55,040 nucleotides of DNA. Origin: Verrucomicrobiota bacterium (GTDB lineage: Bacteria > Verrucomicrobiota > Verrucomicrobiia > Limisphaerales > UBA8199). The position numbers and the translations under genes were made by a program. A model generated the notes under the pieces. The model was given only the letters and a program-made list of their open reading frames with translations. It was not told the DNA's origin and searched no databases. The DNA lies in contig JARKQH010000064.1 of NCBI GenBank assembly GCA_029974925.1, forward strand, positions 1 to 55,040. The letters are read 5' to 3'. Below, in pieces: positions 44,299 through 53,412 of this stretch (positions are counted from its first letter, which is position 1; every line of letters starts with the position of its first letter).

Positions 44299-44339
44299 GA
44301 ATCTTTGGGCCCGTAGGCTGGCGGAAACGCTACCCGAAA

Positions 44340-44711
44340 TCAGGCTTTGGCCGCTTTCGCCTTCAGGGCGCCCTGGGCGACTTTCACCAATTCCCCGAAC
44401 GCGGTCGCGTCCGTGGCGGCCAGGTCGGCGATGATTTTGCGGTCCAGGGCGACCTTGGCGGCTTTGAGCCCTTCCATCAGCCGGCTGTAGGTCATGCCGG
44501 CGGCGCGGGCCGCCGCGTTGATCCGAACCTGCCACAAAGCCCGGAAATTCCGTTTCTTGGTCCGGCGATCCCGGTAGGCGTACTGCCGGCCGTGATCCAC
44601 GGCATCGGAAGCATAACGATAGAGCTTGGACCGCCGCATGCGAAAGCCTTTGGCGGCTCGAATCATGCGGGTGCGGCGTTTGCGAGAAGCAGGAGCGTTG
44701 GTTACGCGCAT
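44340..44711 (-). CDS. rplT: 50S ribosomal protein L20
   Basis: This 123-aa protein shows the L20 pattern: basic N-terminus (MRVTNAPASRKRRTRMIRAAKGF), then YAYRDRRTKKRNFRALWQVRINAAAR, then SRLMEGLKAAKVALDRKIIADLA. L20 binds 23S rRNA early in large-subunit assembly and in many bacteria also represses its own operon. It follows rpmI by 46 bp on the same strand. No classical L20-binding leader is obvious before rpmI. Confidence 0.98.
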   Translation of the reverse strand: MRVTNAPASRKRRTRMIRAAKGFRMRRSKLYRYASDAVDHGRQYAYRDRRTKKRNFRALWQVRINAAARAAGMTYSRLMEGLKAAKVALDRKIIADLAATDATAFGELVKVAQGALKAKAAKA

Positions 44712-44757
44712 AGCAGAAAATCAATTGCGGGATTGAAACGGTGTCTCGACGCGGCGC

Positions 44758-44967
44758 TCAATGGCTGAAGGGCAGACTCTGCTTGATCCGATACTCATCG
44801 GTGGCATCCACCGCGGTGGTGCCGCGCAGGGCCCGGCGGCGTTTCGGCCGCTTGGTCTGACACAGGTGCCGCCGCCCCGCGCTGGAGCGCAGCACTTTGC
44901 CGTTGGCCGTGATTTTGAATCGTTTCGCCACGGACTTCTTGGTCTTGATGCCTTTTGGACGTCGCAT
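44758..44967 (-). CDS. rpmI: 50S ribosomal protein L35
   Basis: This 69-aa basic protein shows L35 motifs: KGIKTKKSVAKRFKITANGKVLRS, then GRRHLCQTKRPKRRR. It is first in an rpmI-rplT-pheS-pheT arrangement. infC, which usually precedes rpmI, is absent here: the next gene upstream is an unrelated PEP-CTERM gene with a terminator between. The operon has a clear promoter and a leader of about 28 bases. Confidence 0.97.
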   Translation of the reverse strand: MRRPKGIKTKKSVAKRFKITANGKVLRSSAGRRHLCQTKRPKRRRALRGTTAVDATDEYRIKQSLPFSH

Positions 44968-45001
44968 AATAAATTCAAACGTTCTTCAAAAAAGAGCGCG
45001 C

Positions 45002-45030
45002 AATATAGGCACCCCGCCTGACTGAATCAA
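45002..45030 (-). promoter_or_regulatory. Promoter of the rpmI-rplT operon
   Basis: On the minus strand TTGATT (45030-45025), 17 bp, TATATT (45007-45002; 5/6 of consensus). The -10 ends 34 bases before the rpmI ATG at 44967, giving a leader of about 28 bases. Confidence 0.65.
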
Positions 45031-45076
45031 GTGGTATTTTTTGGCCGAAACCCAAGTTCCGTGGCACACCCAATAG

Positions 45077-45107
45077 AAAAGCCGCTGCAGGATGCGCAGC
45101 GGCTTTT
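45077..45107 (-). terminator. Intrinsic terminator downstream of the second PEP-CTERM gene
   Basis: AAAAGCCGCTGC (45077-45088) and GCAGCGGCTTTT (45096-45107) form a perfect 12-bp inverted repeat around a 7-base loop. The A and T ends give a U tract in either direction. It ends the PEP-CTERM transcript (stop at 45132) and separates it from the rpmI operon. Confidence 0.8.
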
Positions 45108-45131
45108 CCCAAACCGGTCTGGATCGGGTTC

Positions 45132-45923
45132 TTACTTGCGCCGATTGACGCCCGCCAACGCCAGCAAGCCCAGGCTCAGCAGCGCCATGGCCGATGGCTC
45201 GGGAATCACCTGCACCAGCACGTCGTCATAATAGCCAACGCCGTTTGCGGAGCTTAGCCCCGAGCCAACTGTTACACGGTCAAAGGTGATGGCTCCAGCC
45301 GATGCCGCGTAAGGGATGCCGCCCATGCCCAGGACACCGTCCACGTAAAAATCAACCTTCGTGTCCCCGAATACCGCCTTGAGTTCATGCCATCCCGTGC
45401 TGCGCGTCGGCACCCCCTCGGCATTCAGCAGGAACCAATTCGGACCCGGTGAGAACGCCACGCGGCAGGCATAATAGGTGTTCAGGTCAGCGGCCGTCGC
45501 CGACGCTCCGGTAAACAAATTCTTCGTCAAAGTGGTGTCATTATACGCGCCGATGGCGACTAACTGCGCCAGTGCCGGCGAATTGTCGCGAATCGTCGCA
45601 AACTGGCGAAGATTGGCTGCCTGGGTCGAATCATAGAAGCGGAATGACCACACCAGGGGCTGCGCATCCGAGCCCGAAACCGGCGTAATGTCGCGACCGC
45701 TTGCCCTCCCCGTCAGATCCTGCTTGATGGATTGCAGCGGGCTAAATGCCTGTTCGGTGGACAAGATCCCGCCACCGCCCGAGATGCCAACCGCCCATGC
45801 CGCGTTGAAAGCCGCCTGATCGGCGTAGCTGTCGAAGTTGTCGTAGAAAATGGTGGTTTGACCGAACACAACAGGTGCGCTCGAGCTCAGTAATAGGACT
45901 GTCGCCAGGAGGGAAGCTCTCAT
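45132..45923 (-). CDS. PEP-CTERM sorting-signal protein, LamG-like
   Basis: This 263-aa secreted protein has a short signal peptide (hydrophobic 4-19, ending VVFGQ). The beta-rich ectodomain opens with IFYDNFDSYADQAAF, a common start for concanavalin-like domains in PEP-CTERM proteins. The C-terminus has IPEPSAMALLSLGLLALAGVNRRK: PEP motif, hydrophobic helix, basic end. Exosortase would cleave at the motif and release the protein to the exopolysaccharide matrix. Its overall plan resembles the PEP-CTERM protein at 14989-15882, but the sequences differ. It is a single-gene unit with its own promoter and terminator. Confidence 0.9.
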   Translation of the reverse strand: MRASLLATVLLLSSSAPVVFGQTTIFYDNFDSYADQAAFNAAWAVGISGGGGILSTEQAFSPLQSIKQDLTGRASGRDITPVSGSDAQPLVWSFRFYDSTQAANLRQFATIRDNSPALAQLVAIGAYNDTTLTKNLFTGASATAADLNTYYACRVAFSPGPNWFLLNAEGVPTRSTGWHELKAVFGDTKVDFYVDGVLGMGGIPYAASAGAITFDRVTVGSGLSSANGVGYYDDVLVQVIPEPSAMALLSLGLLALAGVNRRK

Positions 45924-45961
45924 AGTGTTAACTTAAATGGTTTGTACCGCTGATTGGCCTC

Positions 45962-45990
45962 ATTCTGACTAAAAGGGCGGCAAATGTCAA
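45962..45990 (-). promoter_or_regulatory. Promoter of the second PEP-CTERM gene
   Basis: On the minus strand a perfect TTGACA (45990-45985), 17 bp, CAGAAT (45967-45962; 4/6). The -10 ends 38 bases before the ATG at 45923, giving a leader of about 30 bases. Confidence 0.55.
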
Positions 45991-46059
45991 CTGTTTTCTT
46001 CTCTGCCTTTTCTTATGCACCGCGGCTTGGTTTACGGCGGGCGATGGCTGGCCGCGCCG

Positions 46060-46908
46060 TCAAGTCCCGTGCTCCAGCTCATCCGCAAAGGGCTGAGCCA
46101 AAGCGTCTTGAAGCCGGGCCGTGACCTCCGACCGGGATAGAATCGCATGGTCCAGTGCCACGATCTCCACAACGCCGCGGGAGGTTGAGGTCGCAAAAAC
46201 GCCGTCGGCCTGCAGGAGGTCCAACGGCTGCAGGGGCTCTTCCACGACCTCCAGCTCCATTCGGGGGCACAACTCGAGAACCGCACCGCGGGTAATACCC
46301 GGCAGGACACCAGCGGAAAGCGGAGGGGTGAGGACCCGGACACCCTTGATGCAGAACAGATTGCCACTGGAGAGGCTTGCGGCATGGCCCCGGTCATTGA
46401 GAAGGAGCGCTTCATCCGCACCCGCCGCGTCGGCCTCGGCGCGGGCCAGCACGTGTCGCAGCTTGTTGCCGGACTTGATCTGGGCCAAAGGATCGCCGAC
46501 AGGCAGGCGCAACGAGGCAGTCACCACTCTCCAAAGCGGGCGCGGTTCAACGGCAGGAGCGGGGTGCAGGCTCATCACCACCGTTGCCGGCCCCGCTCCG
46601 GCCGGGGAATACCCGCGCGGCCCGACCCCGCGCGAAAGGGTGATCCGGAGGATGGCGTCGTCCCGCCCGTTCGCCGCGAGCAGTTCAGCGGCATACGCAG
46701 CGAGCTGCGCGGGTGAATACGGCACCGGCAACCCCAGCACAGCCGCTCCGTGCTGGAACCGGTCGAGATGCCGGCGCCAGCGCAAGCACCGGCCTTGCCG
46801 CACCCGCACCGTTTCAAAAACCGAATCGCCATAGAGGAAGCCCCGGTCGAATACCGAAACCCGCGCTTCCGCCTCGGCGACAAACTTTCCGTTCAGAAAG
46901 ACAATCAC
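46060..46908 (-). CDS. Class IV aminotransferase (PabC / branched-chain or D-amino acid type)
   Basis: This 282-aa fold type IV PLP enzyme has FDRGFLYGDSVFETVRV (residues 20-36), the PLP lysine in LAQIKSGNKL (Lys145), EADAAGADEALLLND and SSGNLFCIKG, then AGVLPGITRGAVLEL. Family members include 4-amino-4-deoxychorismate lyase (PabC), branched-chain and D-alanine aminotransferases. The short N-terminus and IKSGNKL suit a PabC-like or BCAT-like function, but specificity cannot be fixed. I chose the GTG at 46908 because homology begins there and the length becomes typical; an in-frame ATG at 47067 would add 53 non-homologous residues. It is divergent from the YihY gene. Confidence 0.87.
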   Translation of the reverse strand: MIVFLNGKFVAEAEARVSVFDRGFLYGDSVFETVRVRQGRCLRWRRHLDRFQHGAAVLGLPVPYSPAQLAAYAAELLAANGRDDAILRITLSRGVGPRGYSPAGAGPATVVMSLHPAPAVEPRPLWRVVTASLRLPVGDPLAQIKSGNKLRHVLARAEADAAGADEALLLNDRGHAASLSSGNLFCIKGVRVLTPPLSAGVLPGITRGAVLELCPRMELEVVEEPLQPLDLLQADGVFATSTSRGVVEIVALDHAILSRSEVTARLQDALAQPFADELEHGT

Positions 46909-47065
46909 AGGTCCAGGCGAGTATGGTCCCGCTGACCTCGGGATTCGAGCAAAGAAATCGCACCCCCGCGTGTTCCATCCCGCCCCCCTTGGCCCTCTGC
47001 AAGCCCCCGTCTCCACCGTTAGGGCTTTGATTTGAATTCCTCCTTTGTTAGCGTTGCCCCGAGTC

Positions 47066-48664
47066 ATGTGGAAACTCTTTGCCAGGCTCCGAAAACTCTG
47101 GGACGAGTTTGAGGTCTTGCTGGATGACCGGCTGTGGAGCCGTCAAGTCCGGCTTTCGCGGGTCCAGCGCTTTGTGCATTTCTGGGTTTTGGTGGGGCGC
47201 AGTTTTTCGCGGGCGCGCTGCCCCCTGCGCGCGGCAGGCTTGTCCTACACCACCTTGCTGGCGCTCATTCCGATGCTGGCGGTGGCGGTTGGCGTGACCA
47301 GTTCGTTCCTGAAACAGGAAGGGGAGGATAAAATTGACCTGCTGATTTTGAAACTCGTTGCCAGCGTCACACCGCCGGATGTGGTGAGCAACACCACCGC
47401 GGCGGCCGGCCTGAGGGGCGGCGTGGGGCCGGCCGGGGAAAACATACCGGAGCAACCGCCGCTGATTTCGGCCCCCGAGGCCGTCTCCACCAATGAAGCA
47501 GTGTCGGGGCCGCCGGCGAGGGCCGCCAGCCCGCTGGTGGTGCCCGCGTTCGCCCAGGCGGAGGACGCGATCAAGACCCGGAGGCAGATTGCCCGCAGCA
47601 TCAACGACTTCATTCAAAACACGCGCAGCGGAACCTTGGGCGTTACGGGCAGCATCATCCTGATTTTCGTGGCCATCGCAATGCTGGTCCGCATCGAGGA
47701 GACGTTCAATGACATCTGGGGGATTCCCCACGGGCGGACGTGGTTCATGCGAATCGTGCTGTATTGGGGGGTCATCAGCCTGGCGCCCCTGCTCTTGATT
47801 GTTGCGCTTGGGCTGGCGACGGGCCCGCATCTGAGCGCCACCAAGGAGTTTCTTTCGACGATGCCGTGGATCGGCAGCCTCGTTTTCCAAGTGCTGCCCT
47901 TGGTGATGCTCTGTCTGAGCTTCGGTTTGTTTTACATGCTCATGCCCAACACCAAGGTCCGGTGGGATGCCGCCCTGGTCGGCGGGGTCGTGGGGGGCGG
48001 GCTGTTCCATCTGAACAACATGGTGAGCGTGCTTTATGTGTCGCGAGTGGTCACCTACAGCAAGATTTACGGCAGCCTGGGCTTGGTGCCGGTGTTCATG
48101 GTGGGGTTGTATTTGGCCTGGACCATTCTGCTGCTGGGAGCGCAAGTCGCCTATGCCTGGCAGAATCGCGCCACCTATTTCGAGGAAAAACAGGTCGAAA
48201 ACATCAACCAGCGCGGCCGGGAATTCATTGCGCTGCGGCTCATGACGCTGGTCGGGCAGCGCTTTCTCCGGGGCCAGCCTCCGCCCGGCGCCACCGGCAT
48301 CGCCGAACAACTCGGGGTGCCCACGCGGCTGGTGCGCCAGATCATGCAGACGCTTTGCAGCGCCCGCCTGGCCGCCGAAACCACCGGACCCGAGCCGGCT
48401 TATCTCCCGGCCCGGCCGCTGGAGACCATCACCTGCCATGACATCCTCATGGCCATCAGGGCCTCCCACGGAAACGAGCTCGCCACGCGGGAGGAGCCGG
48501 CCCGCAGCGAGGTTTACGGCGAATTCGAACGCATCCAGGAGGCCGAGCGCCAGGCCGCCAGCTCGGTGTCCATCCTGGACCTCGTGCATCGCGCGCTGGC
48601 CCGCGAGCTGCCCGGCGCGGGCTCACCCAATGCGCTGCCCCAGCCCCAATCCTCTTCAATCTAA
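47066..48664 (+). CDS. YihY/BrkB family membrane protein with C-terminal winged-helix-like domain
   Basis: This 532-aa protein has six or so helices of the YihY/BrkB family (older name ribonuclease BN), for example AAGLSYTTLLALIPMLAV and LVPVFMVGLYLAWTILLLGAQVAYAW. An insert of roughly 80 residues (about 112-190), rich in Pro, Ala and Ser, separates helix 2 from helix 3. After the membrane part (to about 375) comes a soluble domain resembling an Rrf2-type winged helix (IAEQLGVPTRLVRQIMQTL). The family's biochemical role is unsettled, with transport suggested. The ATG at 47066 gives a basic cytoplasmic N-terminus. The alanine dehydrogenase gene follows 35 bp later. Confidence 0.88.
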   Translation: MWKLFARLRKLWDEFEVLLDDRLWSRQVRLSRVQRFVHFWVLVGRSFSRARCPLRAAGLSYTTLLALIPMLAVAVGVTSSFLKQEGEDKIDLLILKLVASVTPPDVVSNTTAAAGLRGGVGPAGENIPEQPPLISAPEAVSTNEAVSGPPARAASPLVVPAFAQAEDAIKTRRQIARSINDFIQNTRSGTLGVTGSIILIFVAIAMLVRIEETFNDIWGIPHGRTWFMRIVLYWGVISLAPLLLIVALGLATGPHLSATKEFLSTMPWIGSLVFQVLPLVMLCLSFGLFYMLMPNTKVRWDAALVGGVVGGGLFHLNNMVSVLYVSRVVTYSKIYGSLGLVPVFMVGLYLAWTILLLGAQVAYAWQNRATYFEEKQVENINQRGREFIALRLMTLVGQRFLRGQPPPGATGIAEQLGVPTRLVRQIMQTLCSARLAAETTGPEPAYLPARPLETITCHDILMAIRASHGNELATREEPARSEVYGEFERIQEAERQAASSVSILDLVHRALARELPGAGSPNALPQPQSSSI

Positions 48665-48699
48665 CCCTCCATCAACAGCCTCTTAACTCGCACCCTGCC

Positions 48700-49800
48700 A
48701 TGATCATCGGAGTCCCCAAAGAAATAAAACACCAGGAACATCGGGTCGCCCTGCTCCCTTCGGCCGCCTACCAGCTTATCAAACGCGGCCACCAGGTCGT
48801 CGTTGAAACCAACGCCGGCGCGGGCAGCGGTTACCCCGACTCGGATTACGCCCAGGCCGGCGCCCGCCTCGTCACGGACCATGCCGCCGCCTTTAATGAG
48901 GCCGACCTGGTGGTGAAGGTCAAGGAACCCCAACCTTCCGAATACCGGCTGTTGCGGCCCGGCCAGATTCTCTTCACCTACCTGCACCTGGCGGCGGACC
49001 GCCAACTGACCGAGGCCCTGATGAAGTCCGGCGTAACCGCGCTGGCGTACGAAACCATCGAAGTCAACCGGCGGCTGCCGCTCCTGGAGCCGATGAGCGA
49101 GATTGCGGGCCGAATGTCCATTCTCGTCGGCGGCTATTTCCTGGCGAAGCACTGCGGCGGCAGCGGCGTGTTGCTCGGCGGCGTGCCCGGCGTGCTGCCG
49201 GGCAAAGTGGTGGTGCTGGGGGGCGGCACTTCCGGCATCAACGCCGCCCGCATGGCTCAGGGGCTCGGCGCCGATGTCACCATCCTCGAGGTGGACCTCG
49301 AAAGAATGCGTTTCCTGGATATCACCTTGCACACCGCCCACACCCTCTACTCGACCGAGGCGCACCTGCTCGAATTGCTCCCGTCGGTGGACCTCTTGAT
49401 CGGCGCCGTGCTGGTCCCCGGCGCCCGCGCCCCACGCCTGATTCGCCGCGACATGCTGCAAAGAATGCGCCCCGGCAGCGTCCTGGTGGACATCGCCATT
49501 GACCAGGGCGGTTGCGCCGAAACCTCCCGCCCCACGACCCACGACAATCCCGTCTTTGTCGAGGAAGGGGTGACCCACTACTGCGTGGCCAACATGCCGG
49601 GCGCCTACGCCCGCACCGCCACCCAAGCCCTGACCAACATCACGTACCGATATATCGAACTGCTGGCCGATGCCGGTCTGGCCGAAGCCTGCCAGCGCCA
49701 GCCCGCCCTGGTCAGCGGCATCAACGTGATGAATGGCCAGCTCACCCATCCCGCCGTCGCCAATGCCCATGGCCTGCCCTTTTCTCCGCCGGCTCTCTGA
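48700..49800 (+). CDS. ald: Alanine dehydrogenase
   Basis: This 366-aa enzyme reversibly deaminates L-alanine to pyruvate with NAD+. Family residues match canonical numbering: Arg15 (HRVALLP), Lys75 (KVKEPQ) and His96 (TYLHLAAD). The NAD-binding loop [17 protein letters not shown] follows near residue 170, and the catalytic aspartate lies in [22 protein letters not shown] near residue 270. It can supply pyruvate and ammonia from alanine, or store nitrogen as alanine. It sits between the YihY gene and the M16 peptidase pair; no functional link is obvious. Confidence 0.97.
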   Translation: MIIGVPKEIKHQEHRVALLPSAAYQLIKRGHQVVVETNAGAGSGYPDSDYAQAGARLVTDHAAAFNEADLVVKVKEPQPSEYRLLRPGQILFTYLHLAADRQLTEALMKSGVTALAYETIEVNRRLPLLEPMSEIAGRMSILVGGYFLAKHCGGSGVLLGGVPGVLPGKVVVLGGGTSGINAARMAQGLGADVTILEVDLERMRFLDITLHTAHTLYSTEAHLLELLPSVDLLIGAVLVPGARAPRLIRRDMLQRMRPGSVLVDIAIDQGGCAETSRPTTHDNPVFVEEGVTHYCVANMPGAYARTATQALTNITYRYIELLADAGLAEACQRQPALVSGINVMNGQLTHPAVANAHGLPFSPPAL

Positions 49801-49936
49801 GCCAAACCGGCCGGGGACGGACTGGACAAAACACCGTTCCTGCCCGAAAAGTGTGGGAGCCGGCAAGCCGGGCTTGAACGCCAGCCGCCTGAAATTGTCT
49901 CAGCCCGCGTGAACCGGTGGAATAGAACGTAACATA

Positions 49937-51508
49937 ATGAAAACAAGAATTGGAGTCTCGCTGCCGACTCTGTTCCTCATGGCCGCCCTCCTGCCGGCCG
50001 CCGCCCAAAAGGTCCCGGTGGTCGAAAAACAGCTCGCCAACGGCATGCGTCTGCTGATGGTGGAACGGCACGATGATCCGTCGGTCGCCGGCGGCTGGGT
50101 GGCTCATGTCGGCAGCTCGAACGAAAAACCGGGCCTTACCGGCATTGCCCATCTCTTCGAGCACATGATGTTCAAGGGAACCCCCACCCTCGGCACCAAG
50201 GATTACCGCCAGGACCTCGAAATCATCGCCGAGCAGGAACGCGTCCGCGACGAAATGCGCCGCGAGGAAAAACTCATGCGCGAACGCTATCGCCGGGGCG
50301 AAATTGACGACTTGCTCAAGCCCGAAAACAAAACCGAGCGCTATCGCCAGCTCGAACAGCAATTCAACCAGCTCATCGCCCGCCAACGGGAAATCCTCAT
50401 CAAGAACGAGTTCGATCGCGTCTATACCGCCGCCGGCGCCTCCGGCATGAACGCCTTCACTTCCGAGGACCTCACCGCCTACTTCATCAACGTGCCCGCC
50501 AACAAACTCGAACTCTGGATGTGGATGGAGTCCGAGCGGCTCCTCCACCCCGTCTTCCGCGAATTCTATGCCGAGCGGGACGTCGTTTACGAGGAACGCC
50601 GGCTCCGCACCGAATCCACCCCCTTGGGCAGGTTCGCCGAACAATTCAACGCCCTGTTTTGGAAGTCCTCCCCTTACAGTTGGCCGGTCATCGGCTGGCC
50701 CTCGGACCTCCCCACCATCACCAAGGCCCAGGCCGACGAATTCTACGCCACCTATTACTCACCCCAGAATATCACCCTCATTCTCGTGGGAGACTTCAAC
50801 CCCGACCAGGCCCTCGCCCTGGCCCGCAAATACTTCGAGCGCATCCCCCGCGGACCCCATGACCCCCCCGAGGTGGTGACAACCGAAATCGAACAGGTGG
50901 CCGAACAACGCATGTACGCGGAAGCGGAAACCAATCCCCAAGTGGATATCCTCTGGCACACCGTTCCCTTCAAACACAAGGACTCCTACGCCCTGGAAAT
51001 CCTGGCCCAGATTCTGTCCACCCGCACCGGCCGGCTGTACAAAGGCCTGGTGTTGGGCTCGGAAGTGGCCACGGAAGTGTATGCGGCCCAGAACTCGCAA
51101 AAGTGGGCCGGGGCTTTCAACGCCGGGGGCGAGGCCAAGGACGGACACACGCCCCAGGAAGTCGAGCAAGGGATTTATCAGGTGCTCGAGGACCTCAAAC
51201 GCGACCTCGTCCCGCCCGACGAGCTGCAAAAGGTGAAGAACAACTTCGCCGCCGCGGAATATCGCCGCCTGTCGTCCAACTTCCCGATTCTCATTCAACT
51301 GCTGCTGAACGATGGGACGGGCGATTGGCGTGAAATCAACGAGGCCGGACCAAGGATTCAGGCCGTGACGGCCGAGGAAGTGCGGCGCGTGGCCAACCGT
51401 TACTTCACCAAGGAAAACCGCACGGTGGCCATTTACACCCGAAAAGCGAAAGCGCCGCAAACGGCGCAGTCCCCGGTTCCAGCCAATCCCAGCGAGGCCA
51501 GTCAATGA
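49937..51508 (+). CDS. M16 family zinc peptidase, catalytic subunit
   Basis: This 523-aa exported protein has a signal peptide (hydrophobic 8-22, ending AAAQK). The zinc motif HxxEH is intact ([11 protein letters not shown], His72, Glu75, His76), and a further metal-binding glutamate is expected in the downstream [10 protein letters not shown] segment. A charged coiled-coil-like insert (about 90-155) follows the motif, as in several bacterial periplasmic M16B pairs. Two inverse zincin domains are present. Such enzymes act as heterodimers and degrade or process periplasmic peptides. The partner lacking zinc ligands starts 4 bp inside this stop (ATGA). A -10-like TAGAAC ends 8 bases before the ATG, but no -35 is clear. 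Confidence 0.93.
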   Translation: MKTRIGVSLPTLFLMAALLPAAAQKVPVVEKQLANGMRLLMVERHDDPSVAGGWVAHVGSSNEKPGLTGIAHLFEHMMFKGTPTLGTKDYRQDLEIIAEQERVRDEMRREEKLMRERYRRGEIDDLLKPENKTERYRQLEQQFNQLIARQREILIKNEFDRVYTAAGASGMNAFTSEDLTAYFINVPANKLELWMWMESERLLHPVFREFYAERDVVYEERRLRTESTPLGRFAEQFNALFWKSSPYSWPVIGWPSDLPTITKAQADEFYATYYSPQNITLILVGDFNPDQALALARKYFERIPRGPHDPPEVVTTEIEQVAEQRMYAEAETNPQVDILWHTVPFKHKDSYALEILAQILSTRTGRLYKGLVLGSEVATEVYAAQNSQKWAGAFNAGGEAKDGHTPQEVEQGIYQVLEDLKRDLVPPDELQKVKNNFAAAEYRRLSSNFPILIQLLLNDGTGDWREINEAGPRIQAVTAEEVRRVANRYFTKENRTVAIYTRKAKAPQTAQSPVPANPSEASQ

Positions 51509-53076
51509 AAACGCTCTCCCGTCTTCTTAACGCTCGAATCGCGGCCCGCGTCCTGCTGGGATGCCTGCTGCTTGGCCACCCTGCCCTGCGTCCCGCCTTG
51601 GCCGGTGAAACGGCGGCCAGCGCCGCGGCGGCCATTCCCGACCGCCCCGAAAAGCTGTCCTTCCCGCCCCTGTCCTATGAACCGCCCGACCCCGTCCAGT
51701 TCCGGGTGGCCCTGGCCAGCGGGCCGATTGCTTATGTCGTGCCGGACAATGAGCTGCCGCTGGTCAATATCGTGGTCTATGTCCGGGTTGGAAAATACCT
51801 CGAGCCGGCGGGCAAAGAGGGCCTCGCCAGCCTCTGCGGCTACCTCCTCGCCCGAGGCGGCACCCAATCCAAAACCGCCGAAGAGCTCGAAGAACGCCTG
51901 GCCTTCCTGGCCGCTCAGCTCAACTCGGGCGTCGGCGATACGCAGGGCAGTGTCAGTCTGAATCTGCTTTCCAAAGACCTCGAGGAGGGGCTGGCGATCC
52001 TCCGCGAGGTTCTGACCCAGCCCCGCTTCCAGGAAAACAAGCTCGCCCTGCGCAAACAGCAAATGCTCCAGTCCATGCAACAGCGCAACGATGACTCGGG
52101 TGACATCGAAGCGCGCGAGGCGGATTTCCTCCGCTTCGGCGAAGAGTTCTGGGCCAACCGCCACTCCACCGCCGCTTCCGTGAATTCGATCACGCAGGAG
52201 GACCTGCGCCAGTTCCATCGGCAATGGTTTCACCCGGCGAGCTTCGTGCTGGCAGTCAGCGGCGATTTCGAGCGCGGCGAGATGATTCGAAAGCTCGAGC
52301 AGCTCTTCGCCAACTGGCCCTTCGCCGGAACCCCGCCGCCTCCCATCCCCGCCAACCCGCGCCTGGCTGAGCCCGCGGTCTATCTTGTCAACAAAGAGGT
52401 CAACCAGGGCCGCGTGTCCCTTCTCCTGCCGGGCATCAAACGCGATGACCCCGATTATTTCCCCGTCATGGTCATGAATGACATCCTCGGCGGCGGCGGG
52501 TTCACCTCGCGCATCATGAACCGCGTGCGATCCGACGAGGGTCTGGCCTATTCCGCTTTCTCCAGCTTCCCGGGCGGGATCTATTATCCCCTCACCTTCA
52601 CCGCCGGTTTCCAAACCAAGTCCCGCACCGTGGCTTACGCGCTCTCCATTGTTCGCGACGAAATCAAGCGGATCACGACCGAACCCGTCACCGAAAGCGA
52701 ACTCGAGACCTCAATTCGCGGGTTTGTTGACCGCTTTCCCCGCACCTTCGCCACCAAGACCCAGATTGCCAACACCTTTGCGCAGGACGAATTCACCGGC
52801 CGGTTCGCGCGCGAACCCGGCTTCTGGAAGCACTACCGCGCGCGGGTCGAAAAGGTGTCGCGCGAGGAGGTCCTGCGGGTGGCGCGGAAATACCTTGACC
52901 TTGACCGCCTGGTCATCCTGGTGGTCGGCGACAAAAAGGAGATTCTGCTCGGCCATCCGGACCACCCGGTCAGGCTCGCCGACTTCGGCGGGGGACGATT
53001 GGTTGACGTGCCGCTGCGCGACCCGCTGACGATGAAACCCTTGCCGGTGGCCACGAGCTCCTCGACCGGACGCTAG
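51505..53076 (+). CDS. M16 family peptidase-like, non-catalytic subunit
   Basis: This 523-aa exported partner has a signal peptide (about 10-33, ending ALAGE). The M16 fold is clear ([25 protein letters not shown]), but the zinc motif is lost: the HxxEH position reads SLCGY (about 109-113). Substrate-binding residues remain in the C-terminal half, as in the Arg/Tyr pair within [12 protein letters not shown]. Inactive subunits of this type bind substrate while the neighbour cuts, like mitochondrial processing peptidase alpha and beta. Translation is coupled to the active subunit by a 4-bp overlap. Confidence 0.92.
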   Translation: MKTLSRLLNARIAARVLLGCLLLGHPALRPALAGETAASAAAAIPDRPEKLSFPPLSYEPPDPVQFRVALASGPIAYVVPDNELPLVNIVVYVRVGKYLEPAGKEGLASLCGYLLARGGTQSKTAEELEERLAFLAAQLNSGVGDTQGSVSLNLLSKDLEEGLAILREVLTQPRFQENKLALRKQQMLQSMQQRNDDSGDIEAREADFLRFGEEFWANRHSTAASVNSITQEDLRQFHRQWFHPASFVLAVSGDFERGEMIRKLEQLFANWPFAGTPPPPIPANPRLAEPAVYLVNKEVNQGRVSLLLPGIKRDDPDYFPVMVMNDILGGGGFTSRIMNRVRSDEGLAYSAFSSFPGGIYYPLTFTAGFQTKSRTVAYALSIVRDEIKRITTEPVTESELETSIRGFVDRFPRTFATKTQIANTFAQDEFTGRFAREPGFWKHYRARVEKVSREEVLRVARKYLDLDRLVILVVGDKKEILLGHPDHPVRLADFGGGRLVDVPLRDPLTMKPLPVATSSSTGR

Positions 53077-53097
53077 ACCAAGCCCCTGTCCGAGCCC

Positions 53098-53152
53098 GGC
53101 GCTCTCGGGGAACCCCTCCCTGGCTGACGCGCCGAGCGGAACCCCGAGCGCC
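53098..53152 (+). other. Imperfect inverted repeat, possible transcript end of the M16 operon
   Basis: GGCGCTCTCGGGG (53098-53110) pairs with CCCCGAGCGCC (53142-53152) with a 2-base bulge and a 31-base loop. No T tract follows. It could be a factor-dependent terminator or a 3'-end stabiliser. Confidence 0.3.
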
Positions 53153-53377
53153 AACCAGGTCGTCACGCCGTCCGCGTCTCCCCCATCGCCGGCAGGGACG
53201 TGTCCCACCGCCTCCCCATCAGGTCGGGCGCGCACTCCGTTGCGCTGCGCCGGAGTCCAGCGGGGGCGGCTTATGCCTCTTTCCTGCTGAATGCAATCCC
53301 CCTCCCCTTCCCCCCCTCCAACTCCGCTTTCCATCCACGCTTTCTCGAGAAGCGCACCTCGCAGGGCGGTTTAATCA

Positions 53378-53406
53378 TTGGCAAATGAATGGAACGCCGC
53401 TCTAAT
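53378..53406 (+). promoter_or_regulatory. Promoter of the BNR-like gene, leaderless
   Basis: TTGGCA (53378-53383; 5/6), 17 bp, TCTAAT (53401-53406; 5/6), then 6 bases to the ATG at 53413. This is the best-matched promoter in the window and places the transcription start exactly at the start codon. Confidence 0.65.
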
Positions 53407-53412
53407 GCCGCC

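Larger units (their letters stand above)
53077..53412. other. Intergenic region after the M16 pair
   Basis: The first 80 bases hold an imperfect inverted repeat that may end the M16 transcript. The middle is C-rich and without a convincing gene; short frames there have no coding signature. The last 35 bases carry a clear promoter for the following gene. Confidence 0.5.

Noticed and set aside
42139-44316. A 725-codon open frame on the plus strand
   Set aside because: It is antisense to pheT and pheS, both certain genes, and its translation has no motifs.
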